Positions 6,290-14,323 of a DNA stretch of 18,417 nucleotides are shown in pieces. The stretch is from JAYWFX01 sp043778575 (GTDB taxonomy: Bacteria; Patescibacteriota; JACMRA01): NCBI GenBank assembly GCA_043778575.1, contig JAYWFX010000080.1:1-18417 (forward strand), in the 5' to 3' direction. Every line of letters begins with the position of its first letter. The stretch's first letter is position 1. The notes beneath the pieces were generated by a model. That model made no database searches. It saw only the letters and a program-made list of their open reading frames with translations, and was not told where the DNA came from. The translations under genes and the position numbers were made by a program.

Positions 6290-6571
6290 CTATTCATTTA
6301 AATATTCTACAAATGCTGCGAATGCCTCTTGAAATCTGTCTTCAAGTAGATCATAGCTACCATATTTATCTATTACATAATCACGAATATAGTCATGCAT
6401 TAGACTACGACAGTCTTCTAAAATCTCCTCCTGTTCGTGAATGGGAAAGTCTGAAATATCATAACCCAAAATTCTACGAACCAACTCGTCCATGATTTCA
6501 AGATCGGAAAATCCAGCTATGTGTGAATTAATATTTTGTGTGGTATGCACAACTTGAAGCTTCATACTCAT
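6290..6571 (-). CDS. Small acidic helical protein, function unknown
   Basis: 93 codons. The protein is acidic and predicted to be mostly helical, with a segment (about 23-83) built of amphipathic helices: LEIMDELVRRILGYD, a short turn (DFPIHEQEE) and a second helical stretch through DYVIDKYGSYDLLEDRF. There is no membrane segment and no Cys. The pattern of two helices around a D-[IL]-P turn reminds me of DUF5663-like small proteins seen in candidate-phyla genomes, but I cannot confirm it. Two ATGs two codons apart (6571 and 6565) are both possible starts. It lies between the FemAB-like gene (102-nt gap) and the RNR-derived gene (71-nt gap) on the same strand, with a separate promoter before the latter. 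Confidence 0.65.
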   Translation of the reverse strand: MSMKLQVVHTTQNINSHIAGFSDLEIMDELVRRILGYDISDFPIHEQEEILEDCRSLMHDYIRDYVIDKYGSYDLLEDRFQEAFAAFVEYLNE

Positions 6572-6574
6572 TTA

Positions 6575-6600
6575 TTTTTATTTGTAATTTTTATTTGTAA
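6575..6600. repeat. Perfect tandem 13-bp duplication
   Basis: TTTTTATTTGTAA occurs twice back to back (6575-6587, 6588-6600), immediately before the start codon of the 93-codon gene. It forms most of that gene's AT-rich upstream region and could arise from replication slippage. Confidence 0.8.
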
Positions 6601-6673
6601 CCTAAGAGATACTCTCAAGCAGTTTGATTATGTACTAGCTTACCAAGACAAATCAAGGCTGACAATAGTCCTG

Positions 6674-7651
6674 TCAAGGTTTTACCCTTTTTATGATATC
6701 TACGATGAGACTAACACACGAGTAAATGATTGGACGCAGCACAATATCAAACGGTCCTTGAAAGGTTCTGATATCACCTCTGTATCCCTCTTTAAACTTG
6801 CCAAACCCTAGATCAGGATTGTACCCACCAAGATCATAAAATGGTAGTTTTTCCTGAGAACATATCAGAGTTGCAACTAGATGAGCTAAATATTGACCGT
6901 GGTATTCAAAAGAATAATCCGTATTTCCTCCAGCTAAATAGGTCAGAGTGTTTTCAGTCGATAGACCCAGCCAAACGCATTGCGGAGTATTTTCTGAGTC
7001 TTTGATTATGATTATACGACTGAAACCCTGATTAAATAATTTTTGGAGATAGGATTTGGGTTGAATTGCAAATTGTTGTCTGTCTTTGGTTTGACTGTAT
7101 ATTGACCAAAACGATGCAAAGTTTTCTGGCGATTTTTCAGTAGATATTATCCATTGCTGATCGCAGGACTTTTTTGTATAACGGCGAATATTTTGATTTG
7201 TCTGCTGCCAAAAATGAGGTATGTTTTGGGTATAAAACTCTTTTAATTTACTTGGGGTAGGGGTGTGTTTGTTCAATAGCTTTTCGGGTAGAGTTATCTT
7301 ACTGGTATCTAAAGTCATAGTCTGCATAAATTGCAGTGTTTTTTTTGAGAGCTTAAATTTGGGTTGTATATATATTCTGTTTAGGTCATCACACTGATCA
7401 TCAAAATCAATTTTTATATAACTTGCTCTGAGTTTTTTACCGAGTTTAATGAGTTGATTTTGTAGATTTTCTGTCAGATGTAAAGCTTTTGGTACATACA
7501 AAAAAGACTGACCAAGATGCCATGGGTATTTATACGCGATGATAGATTTTTCACCGTCTGCTAATGAGTAAAAACTGTGTTTTGGTAGTGAGGCATCGAG
7601 CCAAAATTGTGCCCAAGATTCAGTTTGAATAAAATATTTTGGGTAGGTCAT
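6674..7651 (-). CDS. FemAB-like aminoacyltransferase (peptidoglycan bridge formation)
   Basis: 325 codons. The FemABX signature is clear near the C terminus: FYDLGGYNPDLGFGKFKEGY (271-290), followed by RTFQGPFDIVLRP (295-307). In this family the region carries the GGxNP and FK-xF/GG elements of the second GNAT-like domain. An N-terminal GNAT-like half includes LYVPKA (51-56) and NIRRYTKKS (154-162), the family's IRR-Y-[RK]KA element. Family members transfer amino acids from aminoacyl-tRNA to the peptide of lipid-linked peptidoglycan precursors at the inner face of the membrane. The two hydrophobic C-terminal turns (about 303-320) may associate with the membrane. It starts 18 nt after the M14 peptidase on the same strand, so the two are probably one transcript. 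The amino acid used cannot be predicted. Confidence 0.87.
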   Translation of the reverse strand: MTYPKYFIQTESWAQFWLDASLPKHSFYSLADGEKSIIAYKYPWHLGQSFLYVPKALHLTENLQNQLIKLGKKLRASYIKIDFDDQCDDLNRIYIQPKFKLSKKTLQFMQTMTLDTSKITLPEKLLNKHTPTPSKLKEFYTQNIPHFWQQTNQNIRRYTKKSCDQQWIISTEKSPENFASFWSIYSQTKDRQQFAIQPKSYLQKLFNQGFSRIIIIKDSENTPQCVWLGLSTENTLTYLAGGNTDYSFEYHGQYLAHLVATLICSQEKLPFYDLGGYNPDLGFGKFKEGYRGDIRTFQGPFDIVLRPIIYSCVSLIVDIIKRVKP

Positions 7652-7669
7652 TGCGTATTAAGTCAGTTC

Positions 7670-9154
7670 TTAGTAATTCTCACGTAGTAGTGAAAGATAC
7701 ACATTGTAGTTTTTCTCCCAATCTGTAGATTCGATGCTGGTTGATTCAATGATTATTCCTCTAGCTCCGATAGTTTCGCCCCATACGACTTGGTCACCAG
7801 GTACGGATCCTGTAAACCCATCAAACACTCCGACAGGGTACCCACTTCGATTAGACACCCATTGTGCAAAACTGACTGTCGATGGGTTGTTGTCATTACC
7901 ACGAAAAATTATACCTTCAGTTGGCCACTGAGCATGGTAGCTGATTAAGTAGTTTGGCTTGAAAGCGTTTGTCAGATCCACTAGGGCTTTTGTTTCTGGT
8001 TCACTAGCAGGGGACGATCCGCACTCTGCACAGGCGACCCATCCAGCTGGGAAATTCCTATTTAGATTTACTCCATTGGCGTTTGCTCTCTGGTTTTTTG
8101 CGGTTCCGTCTGGGTTAGTAAAAGGTATGATGAGAATCTCCCTATTTTTGCCTACTATTTCTTGGGGATTACTGTCTAACCAATTCTTGAAACTCATTAA
8201 GTCACCAGATTTCCACTCTGATCCATGGATTCCTCCAGTCAACAGTATTCTCTTGCACTGATCGTTTTTGCATTGACCAAATTTAAAAGCCAATAAATCT
8301 CTGCCCTCAACTGATTTTCCAAACGAAAAAGACTCTTTAAAATCTGTAGTAAAAGTTATTTTAAACGCATTAGGATCGTTTGATTGGCAATTACCACCAC
8401 CAAAAGTACATATTCCAGACGAATTCACACCAAAAGTTATGATGGATGATTTTGCAAATGGCTCAAGTGGAGCAATGGTTAGTTTGTTGCCATTGATAGT
8501 TCTATTAAATTCTCTTGGAGGGCTAAATTTTAGAAATGAGGTAAATTCCTCTGATACAGGTTTCTCAAACTCAAACTGCAATATCTGGTTTACTGGTACA
8601 CTTTTGAGTGTTGTGTCGATATTTGAGCTTATTTTTTTATTGTTGAGTGCTAGTGTCTCAACTTTGTAGAGGTTTTCTCCTTGCTGAGATGCTGACACAA
8701 CTGATTCAGGCTTATGTACTATTTTTATTTTCTTTTTTTCATCTGTAGTTGCGTCTTCGCCGAGTTTTTGTGTGTTCTCCTTTGGGTTTTTGTCAGTATT
8801 TACCGTTGGCTGACCGACTCTAATTACTGAGTTAGATTGTGTGTATCTGAGAGGGGTTGTAGTTTGTGATCCAATACTATCTCCTGATGAATTACTATCG
8901 CCCTTTTCATTTTTTACTGACGGTTGTTCTGGTGTTGATGTGGTTTCTAGCTCGGGAATGTATAGCTCTGGTTTTTCAGGATTTGGATCTACCGATGTCG
9001 GACTTTTGGCTATTTTGCTGTCTTGGGTTCCTCTGACTTGTCCAGCATTTTGATCGTTTGCAGGTGATCTTTGTGAATTTTTTGCTATCCAGAATCCGAG
9101 TCCGCTGATTAAGGTAATTGTCATTATTCCAACAGCAATTTGTTTTTTTGGCAT
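7670..9154 (-). CDS. Membrane-anchored M14 zinc carboxypeptidase with Ig-like domain
   Basis: 494 codons. There is a short basic N terminus and a hydrophobic anchor (6-24), a long Ser/Thr/Pro/Lys-rich linker (about 30-160), a Big_5-like Ig domain (about 180-272) and an M14 peptidase domain (about 278-494). Zinc ligands are H310 and E313 in GGIHGSEW and H407 in SYHAQW. NLNRNFP (363-369) holds the substrate-binding Asn-Arg, and E470 in IIIEST is the catalytic Glu. Nearest functional parallels are peptidases that trim peptidoglycan peptides (MpaA-like). The neighbouring FemAB gene fits that substrate, but this is inference. All six extracytoplasmic cysteines fall in close pairs (249/256, 295/300, 375/378), suggesting disulfides. 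A TATATT box ends 5 nt before the ATG. Confidence 0.9.
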   Translation of the reverse strand: MPKKQIAVGIMTITLISGLGFWIAKNSQRSPANDQNAGQVRGTQDSKIAKSPTSVDPNPEKPELYIPELETTSTPEQPSVKNEKGDSNSSGDSIGSQTTTPLRYTQSNSVIRVGQPTVNTDKNPKENTQKLGEDATTDEKKKIKIVHKPESVVSASQQGENLYKVETLALNNKKISSNIDTTLKSVPVNQILQFEFEKPVSEEFTSFLKFSPPREFNRTINGNKLTIAPLEPFAKSSIITFGVNSSGICTFGGGNCQSNDPNAFKITFTTDFKESFSFGKSVEGRDLLAFKFGQCKNDQCKRILLTGGIHGSEWKSGDLMSFKNWLDSNPQEIVGKNREILIIPFTNPDGTAKNQRANANGVNLNRNFPAGWVACAECGSSPASEPETKALVDLTNAFKPNYLISYHAQWPTEGIIFRGNDNNPSTVSFAQWVSNRSGYPVGVFDGFTGSVPGDQVVWGETIGARGIIIESTSIESTDWEKNYNVYLSLLRENY

Positions 9155-9229
9155 AATTAAATATATTCTTTACAAAGAAGTTAGTATTTTGAGATTTAGA
9201 GAACCAAGTCAATCTGTCAATAATGTGAT

Positions 9230-9258
9230 TTGCTAATATTGATAAATACTACTAAATT
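9230..9258 (+). promoter_or_regulatory. Candidate promoter for the coiled-coil membrane protein
   Basis: TTGCTA (9230-9235), a 17-nt spacer and TAAATT (9253-9258) lie with only 6 nt to the ATG at 9265. Each hexamer matches consensus at 4 of 6 positions. The region is divergent with the M14 gene, whose start is 110 nt away. Confidence 0.35.
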
Positions 9259-9264
9259 AGGTAT

Positions 9265-9720
9265 ATGTTTAGTAATTTGGTTGATAATTTCAACATCAAG
9301 AATCTGAGTAAAAGAACCCTGATTATTTTAGGGGTATCTGGCGTATCTCTTATTTTATTGGTTACTTTTTTAGCTGGCGAAGGTGGAAGTAAGAAAGCTT
9401 CAGATACAAATAATACACCTGCGTTTGTCCCAGTAAATATCCCTAACTCGAATAATACTCAACCGACCAGTACTGATACCAACACCTCAGGAAACAATCA
9501 AGCAACTACAACTGCATCAAAAACCGATCGAGAAATTGCCCAAGATGAATACGATAAAAAAAGAACATTAGATCTAGTTGCTCAGAAAAAAAGGGATGAT
9601 GAAAAAGCTCGAAAAGCAGCTGAACTCCAAAAACAGGACGAAGATAAAATAAAAGCACTCCAAGCTGAATACAAAAAAGCCCAAGAAAATCTAGCTAACG
9701 CAGAAGCAGCTGCACAGTAA
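9265..9720 (+). CDS. Single-pass membrane protein with Ser/Thr-rich linker and coiled coil
   Basis: 151 codons. A basic N terminus (KNLSKR) precedes one hydrophobic segment (about 18-37). A low-complexity Ser/Thr/Asn/Pro linker (about 41-84) follows, then a highly charged Lys/Glu/Ala/Gln-rich stretch (85-150), almost certainly a long helix or coiled coil. There is no Cys. The topology is probably N-in with the coiled coil outside. I recognise no family; its composition would fit an envelope spacer or a partner of wall proteins. It is convergent with the LCP gene, the two stop codons being 17 nt apart with no terminator visible between them, so each transcript may run into the other. Confidence 0.7.
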   Translation: MFSNLVDNFNIKNLSKRTLIILGVSGVSLILLVTFLAGEGGSKKASDTNNTPAFVPVNIPNSNNTQPTSTDTNTSGNNQATTTASKTDREIAQDEYDKKRTLDLVAQKKRDDEKARKAAELQKQDEDKIKALQAEYKKAQENLANAEAAAQ

Positions 9721-9737
9721 TCAAGCACTCGTTTGGT

Positions 9738-11333
9738 TTATTCAACCCATACAATAATCTGAGCGTCTTCGAAACCTCTTGGTAGTTTCTTTTCTGCTGG
9801 AAAGGATTCTTTGAGTGTCGATTTAATTTCTGGTTTGGTGGAGAGAGTTTTGTACAAGTCTCGCAAACGTGCATCAGGTATATATATAGTTGTTGTTTCT
9901 ATAGAGTTAGCTGAGGCAGCTTTTATTTTACTATACACGTTGTTAGTTCTCATTTTGCTAAAGCCAATTTTTTCAAACTCAGCAAAAGCTTTTTCGGTAT
10001 CGCTACTCTGATTTCCTACAAAAACCACGTCAGCATTGAGCAATTCATTTTCGCTTGATGCGATGAGGATATTTTGTATTTCAGCTTGTGCTTTATCTCT
10101 GGATTTGGATTTTGTTTTCTTACCGATTATCCCACCATCACAATAATATATACTAGATCCGAAACCTAAGCTCTCTGGAGCCATACAAATAATTCCATTT
10201 TCAGTATTCCAAACTATCCTCATGAAACTGTTTTTTATATCTACATCTTTTGAAATCTGATTAAAAGCAAATAATTCTTCAATTTTCATGTTTGTTCTAA
10301 AATTTTTACCTACAATATTTAAATAGTTAGAGACTTTACTAATGTTTTCAAAGGCGCCCTTGGTTTTAATCTTTTGAAGAATGCTTTGTATTACAATACT
10401 TTGCCTTTCACTACGATCAAAATCAGAAGTGGTTTCGCGGCTACGAGCGTATATTAGGGCGTCCCTACCATTCATAGTCTGAACCCCAGCTTTGAAATTT
10501 ACTGCGGGAACTTTATATGGGCTACCGTTTACGAATTGATAGTTGTCGTTTGGAAATCTATTGTCATACAAGTCTTTTTTTACATCAATTTCGACCCCAC
10601 CAAGCTCATCAACAATCTGCGTGACACCGCTAAAATTTACGACAACCCAATAGTGTAGGGGAATATTAAACTCATTCCCAAGTACTGAGCTCAGAGCACT
10701 TACACCAACGAGATTTTGTTTACTTTCATCATCAGTATCGGTATTGCTACGAATGATTGCATTGTTATATACAGCATTGAGTTTACTCGTTTCAAAACCA
10801 TCAAAGGCTAGTGTGTCGCGGGGAATATTTACTGTAGTTATCTTTTTCTCTTGGTGAAAATACGAAGCAATCATCATAGTATCTGTCAGGCCTGCTGCTG
10901 CATCTGTACCGACCACCAATATATTTGTTCTACCTTCGGCTTCGCCTGCTAATTTCACCCTTGAGTTAGGGCTGATAATGTTTCCGAAAAACTGTTTAGT
11001 TTGATCAAAAAAGTTCTGATTTTGCCCTTGACCTAGACTTTTCCCACTGTTATTTAGTATAGAATAAGCAAAAATACTCCCAAAGGATAACACTCCAAAA
11101 CAAATTAGAATAATTACTATTGATATAAATTTTCCTACACCAAGTTTTTTTCTGGTATTAGTATTATGAACTTCTTTTTTAGTGCTATCTGTTAGATTTG
11201 CGGCTAGTCTTCCCTGTGCCACAAATGGATCAGTGTCAAATTCTGTTACTTCTTGGGGTTTATCGTTTGTGTGTAGAGATTGTAAAAGATTTTCAGCTTC
11301 AGTCTGTTCACTGTATTTGAGATTTGTTGGCAT
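9738..11333 (-). CDS. LytR-CpsA-Psr (LCP) family wall-polymer transferase
   Basis: 531 codons. There is a cytoplasmic N terminus of about 65 residues, one membrane segment (about 68-92), a spacer, an LCP domain (about 133-325) and a C-terminal LytR_C-like domain (about 420-531). LCP hallmarks are NILVVGTD (137-144), TDTMMIAS (150-157), NIPRDT (169-174), the GGVEIDV strand (245-251), and GRDALIYARSRE followed by SDFDRSERQ (303-311), which carry the conserved Arg residues binding the pyrophosphate of the lipid carrier. LCP enzymes attach polymers from polyprenyl-pyrophosphate to peptidoglycan outside the membrane. Two extracytoplasmic cysteines (383 and 398) may pair. It is last in a run of four same-strand genes (htrA-like, rseP-like, ftsZ, LCP), 101 nt after ftsZ. 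Confidence 0.92.
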   Translation of the reverse strand: MPTNLKYSEQTEAENLLQSLHTNDKPQEVTEFDTDPFVAQGRLAANLTDSTKKEVHNTNTRKKLGVGKFISIVIILICFGVLSFGSIFAYSILNNSGKSLGQGQNQNFFDQTKQFFGNIISPNSRVKLAGEAEGRTNILVVGTDAAAGLTDTMMIASYFHQEKKITTVNIPRDTLAFDGFETSKLNAVYNNAIIRSNTDTDDESKQNLVGVSALSSVLGNEFNIPLHYWVVVNFSGVTQIVDELGGVEIDVKKDLYDNRFPNDNYQFVNGSPYKVPAVNFKAGVQTMNGRDALIYARSRETTSDFDRSERQSIVIQSILQKIKTKGAFENISKVSNYLNIVGKNFRTNMKIEELFAFNQISKDVDIKNSFMRIVWNTENGIICMAPESLGFGSSIYYCDGGIIGKKTKSKSRDKAQAEIQNILIASSENELLNADVVFVGNQSSDTEKAFAEFEKIGFSKMRTNNVYSKIKAASANSIETTTIYIPDARLRDLYKTLSTKPEIKSTLKESFPAEKKLPRGFEDAQIIVWVE

Positions 11334-11434
11334 GGCTTAGAAGCTTATATCAGTATTGTGACTGTACTAGTTATCTAAAGTTCAAAATATCTGAGCATTT
11401 CGTCAAGCATCGACCAACATGCAATCTTTAGTCA

Positions 11435-12721
11435 TTACCTATCTTTATCTTCATCGCCTTTCATTTTCATCCTGATCCAAGCAGGCACATCCAGCTCATC
11501 CTCTGAATACCGTTTATTTTGGTTTGGTTGTGGTGTCTGTTTTACTCTATTAAAATACGCTTCTCGATAATTTTCTGTAGTTACAGGTGCATCAGCTGGC
11601 TCAGGCTCAGGCTGGCGTCTGTATTTATTGAAATCGGGTGGAGTGTAGCTATTTTTTGAGTCTTTACTCTGGATATTCAGTGGGGCGGATGTGGATTCTT
11701 TTTCTTTTGTAAATCCAGTAGCTACCACTGTAATCCTGATCTCATCTTGGAGATTTGAGTCCACTGATGTACCAAAAATAATTTTAGCTTCGGGATCTGC
11801 ATGTGCTCGTATGATCTCAGCTGCCTCAGAAACTTCCATCAACGAAAGATTTTTACCACCTTGGACATTGAATAGTACGCCGCGAGCACCCTCGATACTG
11901 AGCTCTAACAATGGAGAATCTATTGCCATCATGGCAGCATTTCTAGCTCTGTCCTCACCACTACCACTAGCTCTCCCCATACCCATGAGGGCTGTGCCGG
12001 CGTTGCTCATGATTGCTCGTACATCAGCAAAATCTACATTGATTTCTCCTGGCAGATTGATAAGATCAGAAATACCTTGGACGGCTTGGCGAAGTACATC
12101 ATCAGAAATCTTGAATGCATCCATTACTGACGTCCGTTTATCAATTATTTGTAGCAATCGTTGATTTGGAACTATGATGACCGCATCTGCATTTTCTTTC
12201 AATCTCTCTATACCCTCTTTGGCTAGATTTGATCTTTTTTGACCCTCAAAATCAAATGGCTTAGTGACGACACCAATAGTAAGTATACCTAGACGCTTTG
12301 CAACTTCAGCAACTACTGGTGCAGCTCCTGTTCCTGTCCCACCACCCATTCCAGCTGTGATAAACACCATGTCAGCCCCAGTCAAAGCAGCCTCTATTTC
12401 TGCCATACTTTCTTCGGCAGCTTGTTGACCAACCTCTGGACTCATACCAGCACCGAGACCTCGCGTCACGTTTGCACCTAACTGTATCACACCATCAGCA
12501 TGGATTTGCTTTAGAACCTGTAAATCTGTGTTCATCGCCCAGAACTCTACACCTTCGAGTCCTATTTCAATCATGCGTCTGACAGCATTACCTCCCCCCC
12601 CTCCAACTCCGATAACTTTTATTTTTGCAGCTGGGCTAACTTTGCTAGAATTGATACTGCCAAATGTACCATAACCCCCCATTTGGCTTGAATAGTCGCT
12701 TTTTATATTTTTACTGAGCAT
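11435..12721 (-). CDS. ftsZ: Cell division GTPase FtsZ
   Basis: 428 codons. FtsZ signatures are intact: IGVGGGGGNAV (about 37-47), NTDLQVL (64-70), the tubulin signature GGGTGTGAAPVV (127-138), the T7 loop NVDFADVRAIMS that completes the GTPase site of the next subunit, and a C-terminal peptide (ELDVPAWIRMK) for partners such as FtsA, SepF or ZipA-like tethers. The N-terminal ~30 residues before the core are longer than usual, Ser/Gly-rich and probably disordered. A linker of about 80 residues precedes the C-terminal peptide. FtsZ polymerises with GTP into the Z-ring. No ftsA or ftsQ flanks it here, only the site-2 protease upstream (92-nt gap) and LCP downstream. The poly-Gly motif is encoded over an 8-base homopolymer (12594-12601). 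Confidence 0.97.
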   Translation of the reverse strand: MLSKNIKSDYSSQMGGYGTFGSINSSKVSPAAKIKVIGVGGGGGNAVRRMIEIGLEGVEFWAMNTDLQVLKQIHADGVIQLGANVTRGLGAGMSPEVGQQAAEESMAEIEAALTGADMVFITAGMGGGTGTGAAPVVAEVAKRLGILTIGVVTKPFDFEGQKRSNLAKEGIERLKENADAVIIVPNQRLLQIIDKRTSVMDAFKISDDVLRQAVQGISDLINLPGEINVDFADVRAIMSNAGTALMGMGRASGSGEDRARNAAMMAIDSPLLELSIEGARGVLFNVQGGKNLSLMEVSEAAEIIRAHADPEAKIIFGTSVDSNLQDEIRITVVATGFTKEKESTSAPLNIQSKDSKNSYTPPDFNKYRRQPEPEPADAPVTTENYREAYFNRVKQTPQPNQNKRYSEDELDVPAWIRMKMKGDEDKDR

Positions 12722-12813
12722 AATTGTGCTTAATGAATGAGAATTAAATTTTTATGAGACTGAGATGCTTTTTATAGATTTGTCAAACTAAATTACCTGA
12801 CTCTGTAGATATA

Positions 12814-14238
12814 TTAGAACTTACCAGACTGGATTCCTTGGACGTCTCTGAACGCTATGAAGACTCCTAACAACAGTAGACAGAGCATGGTCACTGTGAT
12901 CGCCAAAGCCTCTAGTTTTTTATTTCTTCGACCAGTTATCTTGTTGAGGGTGAGAATAACCAATCTACCACCGTCGAGTGCTGGGACAGGGAGTATGTTG
13001 AAGACTGCCAAGCTAACCGAAATCAATGATAGTATTTGTAATATTCCTGGTATACCTACTTGCTCAAACACTCTTTTACTCACACTACTGACCGCGATTG
13101 GGCCGCTGACATATTCTAGTGCAGCTTTATCCTTGGTGGTAGGTAGGAGTGCTACAAATATATCTCCGATACCTTTGAAAGTTAAAGCAAAATATTCGCC
13201 AGTTTTCTCAACACCAACTCTGAGACCCTCCCAAAACCCTTTAGCTCTATACACACCTTGGTATCCTAGACCACTAATACCAAAGACTACCTTACCATCT
13301 TTTTCTTCAAGCCTCACGTTTTGATCCTTTATTTCACCCGTTATTTTACTCCTGAATTTAACTACAATATCTTGGTCTTTGTGATCTGCTACAATCTGTC
13401 TAAACTCATCAATTGAATTGATATCTCGCATGTCTTTTCCTGCAAACATCATGATATCATCACCTCCTTTGAGACCAACTTTGTCAGCTGGTGTATCTCT
13501 TGCGACAGATGCAGTTGCTGGGTAGTCAGACTTTTTTTCAAAGGAGATCAGATTGCTCTTTTCTCGAAGCTCTTGCTGAAATGCAAATTGTGTTGGGGAG
13601 CCAGTCAGACCAAACATAATCCACAAGAAAAAAACCGAACTAATCAAATTAAACGTGACCCCACCTAAAATAATTAGTGTTTGTTTCCACCATGCTGCTT
13701 TAAAAAAGGCTTCTTTGGAGTTGATTTTGCTGTCAAATTCCCAATCAATCAATGTGCTAATCTGGGTAAATAGCTTGTCATACCTGCTTTTCTCTTCACT
13801 GGTTAATTTAGAAATATCCTTAGATGATACCTTTTCAAACCATATCCAGTTGTCTGAATAGTCCATACTATTTTCCTCAATAAAGAACTGTACTTCTTGG
13901 TTTGCTACGAGTTCCTGTAACCTCTCCACTCTGTAATCTTCGCGAGCTTGAACGGTGTCTTTCTTGTTCATGTACTGGGCTTGGTCTATAGCGTCATGAT
14001 CTCCATATATGCGAGCAAATCCGCCAAGTAATGTTAGATTCAATGACCAGACGATACCCTTCCATTTGATATATTTCCATCGAGGAGGCAACCCAATCCC
14101 ATATTCTAAAACTTTTACACCAACCATGCGAGCAACTAATAGATGACCAAATTCATGAATAGCAACAAGTGGTAGTAGGATAATGACAAACCAAAAAATA
14201 ACCGTGATAATCTGTATGAGTATGTTAAATATGTCCAT
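12814..14238 (-). CDS. RseP-type site-2 (M50) intramembrane metalloprotease
   Basis: 474 codons. The first membrane segment carries the zinc site HEFGH (28-32). A later membrane segment has NILPVPALDGG (414-424), giving the third zinc ligand Asp. GGVTFNLI (192-199) matches the GPxxN element of the family. A PDZ domain spans about 235-315 (ATASVARDTPADKVGLKGGD). Such proteases cut membrane-spanning segments of substrates such as anti-sigma factors or signal-peptide remnants, often after a first cut by an HtrA-type protease; the htrA-like gene lies 85 nt upstream. Compared with E. coli RseP there is only one PDZ domain. An extra charged, Trp-containing insertion of about 90-100 residues (roughly 80-178) lies between the first and second membrane segments. 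The active site is intact. Confidence 0.93.
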   Translation of the reverse strand: MDIFNILIQIITVIFWFVIILLPLVAIHEFGHLLVARMVGVKVLEYGIGLPPRWKYIKWKGIVWSLNLTLLGGFARIYGDHDAIDQAQYMNKKDTVQAREDYRVERLQELVANQEVQFFIEENSMDYSDNWIWFEKVSSKDISKLTSEEKSRYDKLFTQISTLIDWEFDSKINSKEAFFKAAWWKQTLIILGGVTFNLISSVFFLWIMFGLTGSPTQFAFQQELREKSNLISFEKKSDYPATASVARDTPADKVGLKGGDDIMMFAGKDMRDINSIDEFRQIVADHKDQDIVVKFRSKITGEIKDQNVRLEEKDGKVVFGISGLGYQGVYRAKGFWEGLRVGVEKTGEYFALTFKGIGDIFVALLPTTKDKAALEYVSGPIAVSSVSKRVFEQVGIPGILQILSLISVSLAVFNILPVPALDGGRLVILTLNKITGRRNKKLEALAITVTMLCLLLLGVFIAFRDVQGIQSGKF

Positions 14239-14323
14239 ATAATCGGTTAAAATAAAAGTTTTGTTTCCAAAATATTGTCAATCTGAGTTGAAAAGCCTTT
14301 GATACTAAATCCGTAATACTATA

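Noticed and set aside
11691..12164. 157-codon plus-strand ORF
   Set aside because: It lies wholly antisense inside ftsZ, whose reading is certain, and has a low-complexity shadow composition.
12857..13324. 155-codon plus-strand ORF
   Set aside because: It is antisense to the site-2 protease gene and has no recognisable motif.
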